A DNA stretch of 39,445 bases, taken from contig CAYUCL010000019.1 in assembly GCA_964443325.1 (NCBI GenBank), positions 1 to 39,445 of the forward strand, read 5' to 3'. Position 1 is the stretch's first letter, and each line of letters starts with the position of its first letter. This stretch comes from DAOUVR01 sp034430535 (lineage in GTDB: Bacteria; Chloroflexota; Dehalococcoidia; E44-bin15). Shown here one piece after another: positions 21,873 through 30,812 of this stretch. The position numbers were made by a program, and so were the translations under genes. A model generated the notes under the pieces. That model had not been told where the DNA came from and ran no database searches. It saw nothing but the letters and a program-made list of their open reading frames with translations.

Positions 21873-24746
21873 ATGCCTCAGGATACAATCTTCGTTAGAG
21901 GGGCTCGGGAGCACAACCTGAAAAATATCGATGTCGCTATCCCCAGAGACAAACTGGTGGTAATCACCGGTGTCTCTGGTTCGGGGAAGAGTTCGCTTGC
22001 CTTCGATACTATTTATGCCGAGGGCCAGCGTCGCTATGTCGAGTCTCTATCCGCCTACGCTCGTCAGTTCCTCGGTCAGATGGAGAAGCCAGATGTCGAC
22101 TATATCGAGGGGCTAAGCCCAGCGATCTCCATCGACCAGAAGGGCCCGAGCAGAAATCCCCGCTCTACTGTGGGCACAGTAACTGAGGTCTATGACTACC
22201 TGAGATTGCTATTTGCACGGGTTGGCCACCCCCATTGCCCCAATTGCGGGCGGGAGATCACACAGCAAACGGTGCAGCAAATGGTGGATGCCATCCTCCA
22301 CCTCCCCCGAGGTGCTAGAATCATGGTCATGGCCCCCTTGATCAAGGACCGCAAGGGGGAACACCAGGGCGTTTTTGATGACCTGAGAAAAGCAGGCTAT
22401 GTACGGGTAAGAGTCAACGGACATATTCACGACCTTTCTGAGGATTTCGACCTTGACAAGAACAAGCGGCACACCATCGAGGCGGTAGTGGACCGACTGG
22501 TCATCGAAGGAAGCGAGCAGCAAAGTCGTCTTGCCGACTCTGTAGAGACCGCTTTGAAGTTAGGTGCTGGGGTGGTGCTGGTGTCTGTTACCGATGGCGA
22601 GGAACTTCTCTTCTCAGAGCACTTTGCCTGTGTACACTGTGGCATCAGCATAGGTGAGGTTGAACCTAGGACCTTCAGCTTCAATAGCCCTCATGGAGCC
22701 TGTCCTGAATGCGGCGGGCTCGGGGTCAAGATGGAGATCGACCGCGATCTGATCATTCCTAACAAGGAGCTGTCCATCGCTGAGGGCGCCATTCATCCTG
22801 GATGGTGGTTTTCCTGGCGCTCTTACGAAATGGAAAGGCTGGCAAGGCACTACGGTTTCTCCCTTCGTGTGCCTACCAAGGAGCTAAGCGAGGATGATAT
22901 TAACCTCATACTTAATGGCGAGGAGGGGGAACTCGTTAGGCATCGAAACCGCTTCGGTAGGGTTCGGCAATATTTCACTGGCTATGAGGGAGTGATCCCA
23001 TACCTGGAGCGTCTCTACAGAGACACCGAGTCCGACCGTACTCGCTGGCACATCGAGCGTTATATGTCTTCCCGCCCCTGTCCAGCATGTCAAGGGCGGC
23101 GACTGAAGCCAGAGTCCCTTGCGGTTACCATTGGGGACAAAAACATAGCTGACTTGACCGCAATGTTCACTGAGCAGGCAAGGGAATGGATCGACCTTTT
23201 AGGTGGCGTGGGGGAGAGAAAGCCCGTGCTGAGCGAGCGCGAGCTTACCATCGCTCGCCAGATCCTAAAGGAGATCAGAGCCAGGCTAGGCTTTCTCAAG
23301 GATGTGGGCCTCGACTATCTTGCCCTCGACCGCGCGTCAAGCACCCTCTCCGGCGGCGAGGCGCAGCGAATTCGACTCGCCACCCAGATTGGCAGCGGTC
23401 TTATGGGAGTGCTCTATATCTGCGATGAACCCACGGTGGGCCTCCATCCTGCCGACGACTATCGCCTCATCGAAACCCTCAAAAGGCTCAGGGATCTTGG
23501 CAACACTATCCTGGTCGTGGAACACGATGAGGCGATGATGCGAGCCGCCGACCAAATTATTGATATGGGGCCAGGCGCCGGGGAACATGGAGGGGAAATC
23601 GTAGTTACCGGAACCATCGAAGATATCATTAGCTGTCCAGATTCCATAACAGGTCAGTACTTGAGCGGGAAGAAACAGATCACCTTTCCTGCAAAGCGCC
23701 GATCCGGCTCTGGCAAACATCTAGTTATTAGAGGGGCTCGCCAGAACAACCTCAAGAATATCGACGTTCATATCCCTCTGGGGATGTTTGTTTGCATCAC
23801 CGGCGTCTCAGGATCGGGCAAGAGCACCCTCATCAGTGACATCCTCTATAAGAAGATAGCGCAGATATTCTATAGAGCCAGGGAGCGCCCCGGCGATTGT
23901 GATGCCATCGACGGGCTGGAACATATCGACAAGGTGGTCAATATCGACCAGTCGCCTATCGGGCGAACCCCGAGGAGCAATCCAGCAACCTATACTGGAA
24001 CCTTCACCCCCATCCGCCAGCTCTTCGCCACCGTCCCTGATGCCCGTATGCGCGGCTATCCGCCGGGGAGGTTCTCCTTCAATGTCAAAGGTGGCAGGTG
24101 CGAGGCCTGCCGTGGCGAGGGTTATATCCAGATCGCGATGCAGTTTCTACCCGATGTCACCGTTCCCTGTGAGGTTTGCAAGGGGAAACGCTACAATCGA
24201 GAGGCACTGGAGATTCGCTTCAAAGGAAAGAACATCGCCGAGGTGCTGGAGATGAGCGTCGAGGAGGCACTCTCATTCTTCGAGCATTTCCCCAAGATAA
24301 GAGCCAAACTTGAGACGCTGCACGATGTCGGGCTGGGATATATCAAGCTAGGGCAGCCTGCAACCACCCTTTCTGGAGGCGAGGCGCAACGAGTGAAGCT
24401 AGCAACCGAGCTTTCCAAACGAGCCACGGGGAGAACCCTCTATATTCTTGATGAGCCAACTACCGGCCTATCGTTCGAGGATGCCGCCGCATTACTCACG
24501 GTTCTTCACCGCCTCGTCGATGCCGGTAATACCGTGATCCTCATAGAGCACCATCTTGATCTGATCAAGAACGCCGACTATATTATCGACCTCGGCCCCG
24601 GCGCTGGCGACCGAGGGGGATACATCATAGCCAAGGGAACACCAGAGGAGATAGCCAAAAAAGAAAACTCCTTCACTGGGCAATACCTTAAAAGTAAATT
24701 GGCTAAGCACGCTGGCGACAAAGTTTCGGCAACAGCGGTATCATAA
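21873..24746 (+). CDS. uvrA: Excinuclease ABC subunit A
   Basis: The 957-residue product is a full-length UvrA with two ABC ATPase halves: Walker A GVSGSGKSS near 33-41 and GVSGSGKST near 645, signature motifs LSGGEAQRIRLA and LSGGEAQRVKLA, and Walker B ICDEPTVGLHP and ILDEPTTGL. Zinc modules are CPNCGREI/CVHCG/CPECGG in the first half and CEACRGEGYIQ...CEVCKGKRYN in the second. UvrA with UvrB finds bulky DNA lesions in nucleotide-excision repair. The ATG at 21873 follows GGAGG (21858-21862); an upstream in-frame start inside the promoter is unlikely. The second Walker B is followed by SFEDAA rather than the common HxHD. Confidence 0.97.
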   Translation: MPQDTIFVRGAREHNLKNIDVAIPRDKLVVITGVSGSGKSSLAFDTIYAEGQRRYVESLSAYARQFLGQMEKPDVDYIEGLSPAISIDQKGPSRNPRSTVGTVTEVYDYLRLLFARVGHPHCPNCGREITQQTVQQMVDAILHLPRGARIMVMAPLIKDRKGEHQGVFDDLRKAGYVRVRVNGHIHDLSEDFDLDKNKRHTIEAVVDRLVIEGSEQQSRLADSVETALKLGAGVVLVSVTDGEELLFSEHFACVHCGISIGEVEPRTFSFNSPHGACPECGGLGVKMEIDRDLIIPNKELSIAEGAIHPGWWFSWRSYEMERLARHYGFSLRVPTKELSEDDINLILNGEEGELVRHRNRFGRVRQYFTGYEGVIPYLERLYRDTESDRTRWHIERYMSSRPCPACQGRRLKPESLAVTIGDKNIADLTAMFTEQAREWIDLLGGVGERKPVLSERELTIARQILKEIRARLGFLKDVGLDYLALDRASSTLSGGEAQRIRLATQIGSGLMGVLYICDEPTVGLHPADDYRLIETLKRLRDLGNTILVVEHDEAMMRAADQIIDMGPGAGEHGGEIVVTGTIEDIISCPDSITGQYLSGKKQITFPAKRRSGSGKHLVIRGARQNNLKNIDVHIPLGMFVCITGVSGSGKSTLISDILYKKIAQIFYRARERPGDCDAIDGLEHIDKVVNIDQSPIGRTPRSNPATYTGTFTPIRQLFATVPDARMRGYPPGRFSFNVKGGRCEACRGEGYIQIAMQFLPDVTVPCEVCKGKRYNREALEIRFKGKNIAEVLEMSVEEALSFFEHFPKIRAKLETLHDVGLGYIKLGQPATTLSGGEAQRVKLATELSKRATGRTLYILDEPTTGLSFEDAAALLTVLHRLVDAGNTVILIEHHLDLIKNADYIIDLGPGAGDRGGYIIAKGTPEEIAKKENSFTGQYLKSKLAKHAGDKVSATAVS

Positions 24747-24770
24747 AGTAGCTAACACTCTGCTGATAAG

Positions 24771-24778
24771 CTATAATC
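24771..24778 (+). promoter_or_regulatory. Possible -10 element for the HD-domain gene
   Basis: GCTATAAT stands 84 bases before the ATG at 24862, without a convincing -35. Read-through from uvrA is also possible. Confidence 0.3.
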
Positions 24779-24861
24779 TCTTACACAAATAAGCTTCATC
24801 GCCAAAAATACGAGCTTCTGCTTAAACGGAAAAACTTTCAAAAAGACACACAGGAGGTGGG

Positions 24862-25425
24862 ATGGTGGAAAACTTGACCAGAGATGAAGTATTGGATGCC
24901 ATCGCTGCCAATGTGGAGAACCAGAACCTCATCAATCACATGTTGGCTACCGAAGCAGTCATGCGGGCGTTGGCAAGGAAGTTTGGTCAGGACGAGGATA
25001 TGTGGGGGCTTACCGGGCTGCTACATGACATCGATGTTGAGCTCACCGAAGGGGACATGCAAGTTCATAGCAGGCTAGGAGCTGACATCGCAAGAGACCT
25101 CGGCGCCAGCGAGGAGATGGCCCAGGCAATCCTGTGCCATAACTGGACGCACGGCATCGCCCCTGAAACACTGCTTGACAAAGCCCTATTCTGCGCCGAT
25201 CCATTGACCGGTCTTATCGTCGCCGGAGCCTTGGTTCGCCCCGATAAAAAGCTTGCCGGGCTCACTACGGAGTCGCTGATGAAGCGCTTTAGCGAGAAGA
25301 GATTTGCCGCTGGAGCGGACAGGGATCAGATCGCAAAATGCAGCGACCTCGGCCTTGAGTTGGAGAAGTTCATCGAGTTGGGGCTTGAGGCGATGAAGGG
25401 CATCGCCGAAGATATAGGGCTGTAA
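24862..25425 (+). CDS. HD-domain predicted phosphohydrolase
   Basis: The 187-residue product has the HD metal ligands in order: H26 (LINHMLATEAVMRAL), H55-D56 (GLLHDIDVE), H93 (AILCHNWTHG) and D113 (ALFCADPLTGL). It resembles the small HDIG-type hydrolases annotated as HD superfamily phosphohydrolases; the substrate is not known. The ATG follows AGGAGGTGGG, a strong ribosome-binding site. It lies 115 bases after uvrA and 67 before the hydrolase gene, so it may be co-transcribed with either. Confidence 0.8.
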   Translation: MVENLTRDEVLDAIAANVENQNLINHMLATEAVMRALARKFGQDEDMWGLTGLLHDIDVELTEGDMQVHSRLGADIARDLGASEEMAQAILCHNWTHGIAPETLLDKALFCADPLTGLIVAGALVRPDKKLAGLTTESLMKRFSEKRFAAGADRDQIAKCSDLGLELEKFIELGLEAMKGIAEDIGL

Positions 25426-25492
25426 AGCCGATTGGACAAACCCGGAATCCATTTACGTTGCCGTCGGGATAGATCCTATTTGAGAAGAAAGA

Positions 25493-26440
25493 ATGATAGA
25501 GCGAGAAGTGTTAGTTAGCTCAGACGGCGTCAGATTGGCTGGTACATTATGTCTTCCGTCAGAAGAAGGCTGTTTCCCCTGTGTATTGATGATACATGGC
25601 TCAGGGCCGCTTGATAGAGACGAAAACACCCGACTGTTGAAGCTGTTTAAGCAGAAGATGAATGTTTTCAATACTATAGCACATTATCTGGCGCCAAAGG
25701 GCGTAGCCAGCCTGAGATACGACAAAAGGGGGTGTGGTAGGAGTTCGGGCGATTATGGGGAAGCAGGTTTGTACGACCTGATTCAAGACGCGAAGGCAAT
25801 GTATGAGTATCTCACCTCGCAGAAATGTATCAACAATGAATTGATATTTCTACTAGGACATAGCGAAGGTACACTTATTGCCCCGAAAATATCCCTGGAG
25901 TACCGCGATATCGCTGGTCTAATATTGATTGCCGCAGCAGTACAAAACATGGAACAAGTACTAACGTACCAGGCCAATAAGGCTAAAGACGATATCGAAC
26001 AAGGTGGCGGCTTCAATAGACAACTAATTAAACTTGTTTGGAAGTTAACCGGCGGCGATCCTTTAAAAGTGCAGTCTGTTCTATTTGAAAAAATTAGGAG
26101 CACCAGCAAAGCATCTTTTCGCTATAAGTTGCAGAAGATAAACGCAAAATGGTTTCGACAGCATTTGAACGACGACCCCATAGATACAATGCGCAATGTC
26201 AGTTGCCCAATACTGGCCATTACCGGTGATAAAGACATACAGGTTGACCCGCAAGACGTAGTTCGAATAGCTGAGCTTGCCAAAGGTGAAGTTGAGTACC
26301 ATGTCGTTCCAAACCTGACACATATCCTGAGATTGGATGACCGTCCGCCCTCACCTCTCAATTATAAGAAGCTGTTCAAAAAAGACATAGATCACACTGT
26401 ACTGGAACTAATAGGCAACTGGCTCGAAAAAAGGCTTTAG
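25493..26440 (+). CDS. Alpha/beta hydrolase
   Basis: The 315-residue product has the fold's landmarks: VLMIHGSGPLDRDENTRL (oxyanion-loop HGSGP), VASLRYDKRGCGRSSGDYGEAG, the nucleophile elbow LLGHSEGTL with Ser124, the acid in ITGDKDIQVDPQDV, and a late histidine in PNLTHILRLDD. The RYDKRGxGxS motif is typical of esterase/acyl-transferase-like members (EstD/BAAT group). Substrate is not predictable; no signal peptide is seen, so cytosolic. It is 103 bases before the dehalogenase-like gene on the same strand, with a repeat-free spacer. Confidence 0.78.
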   Translation: MIEREVLVSSDGVRLAGTLCLPSEEGCFPCVLMIHGSGPLDRDENTRLLKLFKQKMNVFNTIAHYLAPKGVASLRYDKRGCGRSSGDYGEAGLYDLIQDAKAMYEYLTSQKCINNELIFLLGHSEGTLIAPKISLEYRDIAGLILIAAAVQNMEQVLTYQANKAKDDIEQGGGFNRQLIKLVWKLTGGDPLKVQSVLFEKIRSTSKASFRYKLQKINAKWFRQHLNDDPIDTMRNVSCPILAITGDKDIQVDPQDVVRIAELAKGEVEYHVVPNLTHILRLDDRPPSPLNYKKLFKKDIDHTVLELIGNWLEKRL

Positions 26441-26543
26441 AACGAGTCTGGACAATATCGTGTTTGCGGCTTCGCCCAAACCGCCCCTTGGGCAATTCAG
26501 CCAATTGCACAATAGATAGAGTCCAGGTTGAAAGGGGAAAACT

Positions 26544-27464
26544 ATGGCGGTTATCCATACACCAGATGAACGGTTTGACAACTTGCCCGATTTCCAGTTT
26601 GCGCCCCACTACGTCGAGATTAACGGACTGCGTGTCCACTATGTGGACGAAGGTAAGGGAGAGATCATTCTCTGCCTACACGGTGAGCCAACATGGTCGT
26701 TCTTGTATCGCAAGATGATCCCGATACTGTCGGCCAAGCATCGAGTAATAGCCATGGACTTCGTGGGCTTCGGCCGCTCCGACAAGTTCACCGAGCGAGA
26801 TGAGTACTCCTTCCAGATGCACACCGATAAACTCGCCGGCTTTATTGATGCGCTGGCGCTCGACCAGATCACTGTCGTGGTGCAGGACTGGGGTGGACTC
26901 ATCGGCCTGCGACTGGCATCCGAGATGCCGAAGCGGTTTGCCCGATTGGTCATCATGAACACCGGACTGCCCGCCGGCGGGGGACAGATGACTGAAGGGT
27001 TTATGCGATGGCGACAGTTCGTTGAGAGCACGCCAGACCTGCCTGTCGGAATGATAGTACGCGGCGGAATGGCCCACGGTGACAAGATTACGCCGGAAGT
27101 CATCGATGCTTACGAGGCACCCTTCCCCGATGCGTCTTACAAGGCCGGTGCCATAGCATGGCCGCTGCTCGTACCAATTCACCCCGACGACCCCGGCGCC
27201 GCCGATATGCGGCGGGCGCGGGAGGTTTTCTCCAAATGGAACAAGCCAGTGCTGGTCATGTTCTCCGACGGCGACCCTATCACCAGAGGAGGAGATATAT
27301 TCTTCCGTGAGCTAATACCAACGGTCAAGGACCAGCCTGAGATCGTGATTAAAGACGCCGGTCATTTCCTTCAGGAGGAGAAGGGCGAAGAGATCGCGCA
27401 GCACATCTTGGACTTCATGGCCCGGACGCCCAAATCACAGGGAGCTACTGATGCAGGCAATTGA
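26544..27464 (+). CDS. Haloalkane dehalogenase-like alpha/beta hydrolase
   Basis: The 306-residue product resembles DhlA-type (HLD-I) haloalkane dehalogenases. LHGEPTWSFLYRKM (about 45-58) is the characteristic oxyanion loop. VVVQDWGGLIGL gives nucleophile Asp115 and halide-binding Trp116; an Asp instead of Ser separates it from esterases. FMRWRQF gives Trp156 as candidate second halide tryptophan, MFSDGDPIT gives Asp244 as acid, and DAGHFLQEE gives His274. The cap segment YEAPFPDASYKAG matches this family. These enzymes replace a carbon-bound halogen by hydroxyl. Activity and natural substrate are not shown, and related RsbQ-like or epoxide hydrolases remain possible. AGGGG precedes the ATG by about eight bases. 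Confidence 0.82.
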   Translation: MAVIHTPDERFDNLPDFQFAPHYVEINGLRVHYVDEGKGEIILCLHGEPTWSFLYRKMIPILSAKHRVIAMDFVGFGRSDKFTERDEYSFQMHTDKLAGFIDALALDQITVVVQDWGGLIGLRLASEMPKRFARLVIMNTGLPAGGGQMTEGFMRWRQFVESTPDLPVGMIVRGGMAHGDKITPEVIDAYEAPFPDASYKAGAIAWPLLVPIHPDDPGAADMRRAREVFSKWNKPVLVMFSDGDPITRGGDIFFRELIPTVKDQPEIVIKDAGHFLQEEKGEEIAQHILDFMARTPKSQGATDAGN

Positions 27465-27593
27465 ATGAGTTCAGCGTTCTGTAAAACGAATGGGATGAGC
27501 GGAAGTTGATGTATAGTAATCCAAAGGCCAGGGGATTAATGACCGTGTGCTCACCACGACCGCTTTTTGGCCTCGGCCGGCACCCTTTATTCC

Positions 27594-27655
27594 TGTAGTT
27601 GCCTGATTTATCAGGCACAACTGCCCAATTCTTCAAAGAAGGATGGGCAACTACA
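27594..27655. repeat. Nested two-hairpin repeat
   Basis: The outer arms TGTAGTTGCC (27594-27603) and GGCAACTACA (27646-27655) are exact complements. Inside are GCCTGAT-TT-ATCAGGC (27601-27616) and TGCCCA...TGGGCA (27622-27649). This is the same plan as the 50-bp repeats at 9678 and 18447, with unrelated sequence. Confidence 0.7.
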
Positions 27656-27676
27656 TTTTTAAGCAGCCTTAGGGGG

Positions 27677-27733
27677 CTTGTCCTGAGTTTATCGAAGGGC
27701 CGTTCATGGTTCGACAGGCTCACCACGAACGGC
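27677..27733. repeat. REP-like repeat with long hairpin
   Basis: CCGTTCATGGT (27700-27710) pairs with ACCACGAACGG (27722-27732) with one mismatch. The flanking TCCTGAGTTTATCGAAGG also occurs near 16938. Highly similar elements are, from memory, widespread in environmental genomes. Confidence 0.7.
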
Positions 27734-27755
27734 GTTTGGATTGTGTTAGTTGTAG

Positions 27756-27793
27756 GGTGGGTGTAGCCCTTCAACGGAAGGGCGAAACCCACC
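27756..27793. repeat. Long hairpin, possible repeat or terminator
   Basis: GGTGGGT-GTA-GCCCTTC pairs with GAAGGGC-GAA-ACCCACC around an AACG loop and is followed by TTTTCCTT. A second GGTGGGT...ACCCACC pair lies at 27928-27954. It may act as a terminator downstream of the dehalogenase gene, though 290 bases away. Confidence 0.6.
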
Positions 27794-27866
27794 TTTTCCT
27801 TCTCCATTCGCTGCATTTGATTGGTGACATTCGCGATACCCCACCGCTATTTTATTGTCATTCTGA

Positions 27867-27885
27867 CCCTTCACAAAGTGAAGGG
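27867..27885. repeat. Perfect hairpin CCCTTCAC-AAA-GTGAAGGG
   Basis: This is one of five hairpins in the 712-bp space between the dehalogenase and the glycosidase. The flanks (ATTCTGA before, GAAGAATCT after) suggest a short dispersed repeat. Confidence 0.55.
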
Positions 27886-27927
27886 GAAGAATCTCGGTGT
27901 GGATACTATTCAATCTGCATATAGGAA

Positions 27928-27954
27928 GGTGGGTTCCATTTCATTTCACCCACC
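27928..27954. repeat. Hairpin GGTGGGT / ACCCACC
   Basis: Seven-base arms enclose a 13-base loop. The arms equal those of 27756-27793, so the two may be diverged copies of one element. From 27960 to 28236 the DNA becomes strongly AT-rich and holds only the promoter at 28039-28067. Confidence 0.5.
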
Positions 27955-28038
27955 CTACTTCCGTTGGTTGGTATGTTGTAGTCCGATAATGCACAATATA
28001 GCTTTCAATGGGTTGCTATAGATGTGTAACTCATATTA

Positions 28039-28067
28039 TTGACAATAGCATTCGCAAATGGTAGATT
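28039..28067 (+). promoter_or_regulatory. Promoter of the GH31 gene
   Basis: A consensus TTGACA (28039-28044) and TAGATT (28062-28067) are 17 bases apart. The leader to the ATG at 28237 is about 160 bases of AT-rich DNA. No operator was recognised. Confidence 0.6.
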
Positions 28068-28236
28068 TATGTAGCAACTAAATTATATAAATATTAGCAT
28101 TAATATACTTTATTAACTAATCCTAATAAATAGTAAGCTCATACCTGTAAAATGAACTATCAGTCCACCTTAGGCATTGCAGAAAGATTATCTACACCAC
28201 CATTTACATTTTAGAGGACGCTACAGGTTCGAACCA

Positions 28237-30570
28237 ATGAAAAGGACCTACTTTAACATAGTTTTATCCTTGTTTACGGTGCTCGTGGCATGTTCATTCT
28301 CTGCCGGACGTTCGCGTTCGAACGGGCAGCCTGCTTCGGGTACACTTGAAAGCTACAGTTTCGAAGACGGCGTCCTTACGCTTGTATACCAGAAAATTAA
28401 AACCACAATACAGTTTGTCAACGATGGTGTGGTAAAGATTACCACTACACTGCTGCCTGACCTTCCGCCAAGGCATTCATACGCTGTTATCGAGAAAAAC
28501 AGGGATACCAGGGTTTCTTTTACAGATCACGAAAACTATATAGCTATTGGGTACAACGGCATCGAATTAAGGGCCTCCAAAGCCTCATGCAAGATAGAGC
28601 TATATGATTCGAGCGAGCTCATCTACTCCAGTGAGATGTATCCAGACACCAGGAATGAGGCGCTACTGGTGGCCGCTGTATACAACAATGAAAGATTTTT
28701 TGGCCTGGGAGAAAAAGCGGGAGATTTTGAACTCACCAACAGAGAGTTCACCATGTATAACCAGGACAACTTCGGATACACTTATGATACAGACCCCCTT
28801 TACGTTACCATCCCGTTTTATATAGCTATAACCGATAACAATCAATACGGAGTATTCTTCGACAGCCCCGCCAGGTCAAGGTTTAGCTTCAAGGAAAGCG
28901 ACTATTCATATTCTATCGATGACAAGGTTTTCGACCTTTATATATTCACCGGGGATGTAAAGAAAATCATCGAAGGTTATACAAAGCTAACCGGGAGACC
29001 ATATTTCCCGCCAATCTGGGGATTCGGCTTCCACCAGTCAAGATGGTCATATGAAAGCCAGGAGGAAGTTCTGGAAATAGCCAGTAATTTCAGGGATTAT
29101 GACCTGCCCCTGGACGCAATCCATCTGGATATTGGATTTATGAACAATAACATGGACTTTACCCATGACAGCGATGACTATCCGAATCCCGGCGAGATGA
29201 ACAACATACTGAAGGCCAATGGCATTAAAACGGTTGCCATGGTAGACCCGGGCATAAAGGTTGAAAGCGCATATCCCATATACAACTCAGGAGTAGAAAG
29301 CGATGTCTTCTGCCGCTATGAAGGCAGCTACTACACTGGTGAAGTGTGGCCTGGCAACTGCCATTTTCCCGATTTTACCAAAGGCTCGGTGAGAGAATGG
29401 TGGGGAGGATTATACGCAAATCTACTGGCCCTGGGCATTGCCGGATACTGGAATGATATGAATGAACCCAGCATATTCAACGTGGAGAGCAAAACAATGC
29501 CTGATATGGTACGGATGTACAATGAGGGAGAAGAGTCTCACCACAAATACGTGCATAATGCCTATGGTATAAGCATGGCCAGAGCATCACATGAGGGCAT
29601 TCAAAGCTTAACCAAAAAACGAGTGTTCCTGCTGAACCGCGCCGCTTACTCCGGAATTCAAAGGTATGCATTCCTGTGGACGGGAGATAACACCGCCGAC
29701 TGGGACCATCTTAAGATGAACCTCTACATGGCTATGAATCTCGCGCTGTCAGGCATTCCCTATGTCGGAGCCGACATTGGAGGATTCATCGACAGCCCGA
29801 CGGAGGAGCTATTTACCCGATGGATTCAGATGGGGGCTTTCATTCCTTACATGAGGGATCATACCTGCTTGGGCACAGAATATCAGGAACCTTATCTGTT
29901 TACGGGCTGCCTCGACATCATAAGAAAGTATATGAAATTGCGGTATAAGCTTCTGCCATATCTGTATACGGCAGTCTACGAATCTCATAGCACGGGGCTG
30001 CCAATTGTAAGGCCCCTGTTCCTCGAATATGGACGGGACTATCTTGATATACAGAATCAATTTATGTTCGGCACGGATTTCGTTGTCGCCCCGGTGCTGG
30101 AGCCTGGCGCAACAAGCTGTGAGGTCACTTTGCCTCCTGGCATATGGTATGAGTATTTCAGTGGAGAAACCTATGGCGCCGGCACACACAAAATCGATAT
30201 CTCCATCGAAGACATCCCCGTTTTTGTAAGAGGAGGAAGCATAATTCCAATTTACGACTTCGAAATCAAATCTACAGACGATTTGCACTCAAAAAGGGAT
30301 TTGACATTAAGAGTCTATCCCGATAGTGAGGGATATGCGGAAGGTTCCGTCTACGAGGACGATGGTGAAAGCCTTGATTATCAACAAGGGCTGTTCTTAA
30401 ACACTGCGGTGCAATATAAGGCAGATGGCCGCCATGCCGAAATCACCATCAGCACCGATGGGGACTTTGACATAGCAAGACAGATAACCATCGAACTGCC
30501 CGATGATATTGACTCGGTTACAATAAATGGGAAACCCTACGCAATTGAGAATCACAAGGTGGTATTTTAG
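28237..30570 (+). CDS. Glycoside hydrolase family 31 lipoprotein (alpha-glucosidase type)
   Basis: From ATG 28237 the product is 777 residues. It begins MKRTYFNIVLSLFTVLVAC, a lipoprotein signal peptide whose LVAC lipobox would anchor the mature enzyme by Cys19. An in-frame ATG at 28177 would bury this signal, so the later start is chosen. GH31 signatures follow: PPIWGFGFHQSRWSY, IHLDIGFM, the nucleophile region GYWNDMNEPSIFN (Asp407) and the acid/base in WTGDNTADWDHL (Asp484). SGIPYVGADIGGF comes next, then a C-terminal beta-rich part with VYPDSEGYAEGSVYEDDGES. GH31 retaining enzymes cleave alpha-glucosides or alpha-xylosides; substrate is not decided. It is a solitary gene between repeat-rich stretches and probably an acquired outward-facing sugar-scavenging enzyme. 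Confidence 0.9.
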   Translation: MKRTYFNIVLSLFTVLVACSFSAGRSRSNGQPASGTLESYSFEDGVLTLVYQKIKTTIQFVNDGVVKITTTLLPDLPPRHSYAVIEKNRDTRVSFTDHENYIAIGYNGIELRASKASCKIELYDSSELIYSSEMYPDTRNEALLVAAVYNNERFFGLGEKAGDFELTNREFTMYNQDNFGYTYDTDPLYVTIPFYIAITDNNQYGVFFDSPARSRFSFKESDYSYSIDDKVFDLYIFTGDVKKIIEGYTKLTGRPYFPPIWGFGFHQSRWSYESQEEVLEIASNFRDYDLPLDAIHLDIGFMNNNMDFTHDSDDYPNPGEMNNILKANGIKTVAMVDPGIKVESAYPIYNSGVESDVFCRYEGSYYTGEVWPGNCHFPDFTKGSVREWWGGLYANLLALGIAGYWNDMNEPSIFNVESKTMPDMVRMYNEGEESHHKYVHNAYGISMARASHEGIQSLTKKRVFLLNRAAYSGIQRYAFLWTGDNTADWDHLKMNLYMAMNLALSGIPYVGADIGGFIDSPTEELFTRWIQMGAFIPYMRDHTCLGTEYQEPYLFTGCLDIIRKYMKLRYKLLPYLYTAVYESHSTGLPIVRPLFLEYGRDYLDIQNQFMFGTDFVVAPVLEPGATSCEVTLPPGIWYEYFSGETYGAGTHKIDISIEDIPVFVRGGSIIPIYDFEIKSTDDLHSKRDLTLRVYPDSEGYAEGSVYEDDGESLDYQQGLFLNTAVQYKADGRHAEITISTDGDFDIARQITIELPDDIDSVTINGKPYAIENHKVVF

Positions 30571-30640
30571 CAAGGTGATGCCTCGTGCCAGGTCTAATTA
30601 TATCTACTCAGGCATCCTTCATACATAAATCCTTATGTCC

Positions 30641-30757
30641 AAGCTCGAAATACTAAACAGATATGAAATCAAAATGACCGAAATTCAGAACATTGACAGC
30701 ATTTGAATTTAGAATATTTGATATTGTTTAGAGTTTAGATATTAGTATTTAGGGTTT
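30641..30757. repeat. Gene-less copy of the inverted-repeat cassette
   Basis: The left half (30641-30673: AAGCTCGAAATACTAAACAG, then ATATGAAATCAAA) corresponds to the reverse complement of 408-448. It ends at an ATGACC, where the four-helix gene at 90 starts ATGACA. Only about 28 bases later the right half (30702-30757, TTTGAATTTA...ATTGTTTAG) begins. The short frame from 30674 has ten codons. It looks like a cassette scar or an empty unit. Confidence 0.55.
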
Positions 30758-30812
30758 TTATTGATGGGATTGACCAGAACTACCTCAGCTACATCGCAGA
30801 AAGGGGCGCATA

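Noticed and set aside
27540..27960. CRISPR array
   Set aside because: The repeated elements differ from one another, are themselves palindromic, and are not evenly spaced; no cas gene is near.
28226..28235. GGTTCGAACC, resembling a tRNA T-arm
   Set aside because: No acceptor, D- or anticodon stems fit around it, no CCA-adjacent stem is present, and it directly abuts the GH31 start codon.
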